Origin: Clostridium sp. UBA6758
Lineage (GTDB): Bacteria > Bacillota > Clostridia > Clostridiales > Clostridiaceae
Length of the DNA stretch: 6,160 bases
Direction: 5' to 3'
Assembly (NCBI GenBank): GCA_002453475.1
Contig: DKGY01000101.1
Coordinates: 33,191-39,350, forward strand
A model generated the notes under the pieces. The model worked only from the letters and a program-made list of their open reading frames with translations, was not told the origin of the DNA and searched no databases. Below, piece by piece: positions 5,986 to 6,160 of the stretch. Within the stretch, counting starts at the first letter, position 1; each line of letters opens with the position of its first letter. Position numbers and translations under genes: made by a program.

Positions 5986-6160
5986 ATGAAATTTAATAAA
6001 TTTATATTGTGTTTCACAGCTGTTATCATAGTTACTGGTACAATTATGATAGGGGGATGTAAAGAGAAAGATAAAGAAATTGTATTATCTAATAGTGTAG
6101 CTAAAGATATTCAAGTTGAAGAAAATGAGATAAAAAAATATATAAAAGAAGGAAATAAAT
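5986..6160 (+). CDS. Lipoprotein paralog 2, N-terminal part (3' end outside window)
   Basis: Only 58 codons are visible before the window ends. They encode a signal peptide (MKFNKFILC, hydrophobic core to residue 22) with IMIGGC, so the lipidated cysteine would be C25, then the start of the TPR region. The visible protein is identical to paralog 1 at 44 of 58 positions. Ten of the fourteen differences fall in the signal peptide, and the first 34 mature residues differ at only four. At DNA level 149 of 175 bases match. The ATG is supported by AGAGGTG seven bases upstream and by alignment with paralog 1. The gene has its own leader and promoter candidate, and the terminator behind paralog 1 suggests separate transcription. 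The rest of the domain layout is assumed, not seen. Confidence 0.88.
   Translation, partial: MKFNKFILCFTAVIIVTGTIMIGGCKEKDKEIVLSNSVAKDIQVEENEIKKYIKEGNK

Overview
The window looks like chromosomal DNA from a low-GC Firmicute, most likely a Clostridium-type anaerobe. It is strongly AT-rich, uses many ATA, AGA and TTA codons, has purine-rich Shine-Dalgarno sites, and carries short hairpin terminators with T-tracts. This assignment is an inference from composition and protein families; no marker gene is present. Every gene I can support is on the + strand.

Layout. (1) Positions 1-1089 hold the C-terminal part of a major facilitator superfamily (MFS) transporter whose start lies upstream of the window. 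(2) A 145-bp gap carries a long hairpin, a second overlapping inverted repeat and a candidate promoter. (3) Positions 1235-2245 encode a complete LacI/GalR-family repressor, closed by a clear intrinsic terminator at 2250-2285. (4) A promoter at 2306-2334 starts a two-component operon: an OmpR/PhoB-type response regulator (2371-3054) and a membrane histidine kinase (3059-4492), 4 bp apart. (5) Next comes a lipoprotein (4585-5649) with two TPR units, an Ig-like domain and a C-terminal domain I cannot name, followed by an intrinsic terminator. (6) After a gap of about 340 bp with a 7-bp tandem repeat, a second, paralogous lipoprotein begins at 5986 and runs off the window.

How the parts may work together. 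The most interesting part is the two-component system followed by at least two tandem lipoprotein paralogs. Each paralog is preceded by a 90-bp leader. The two leaders match at 82 of 90 positions without indels, which is more than the coding parts available for comparison (149 of 175). Each leader contains a perfect 10-bp inverted repeat and AATAACTT-type half-sites 11 bp apart, placed just upstream of a candidate promoter. That spacing is typical of OmpR/PhoB-family binding sites. A reasonable model, which is inference, is that the kinase senses an extracytoplasmic signal and the regulator drives a family of surface lipoproteins through a duplicated promoter cassette. The kinase also has a degenerate G1 box in its ATP-binding domain. 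The MFS transporter and LacI-type repressor appear to form a separate neighbourhood, cut off by the terminator at 2250-2285.
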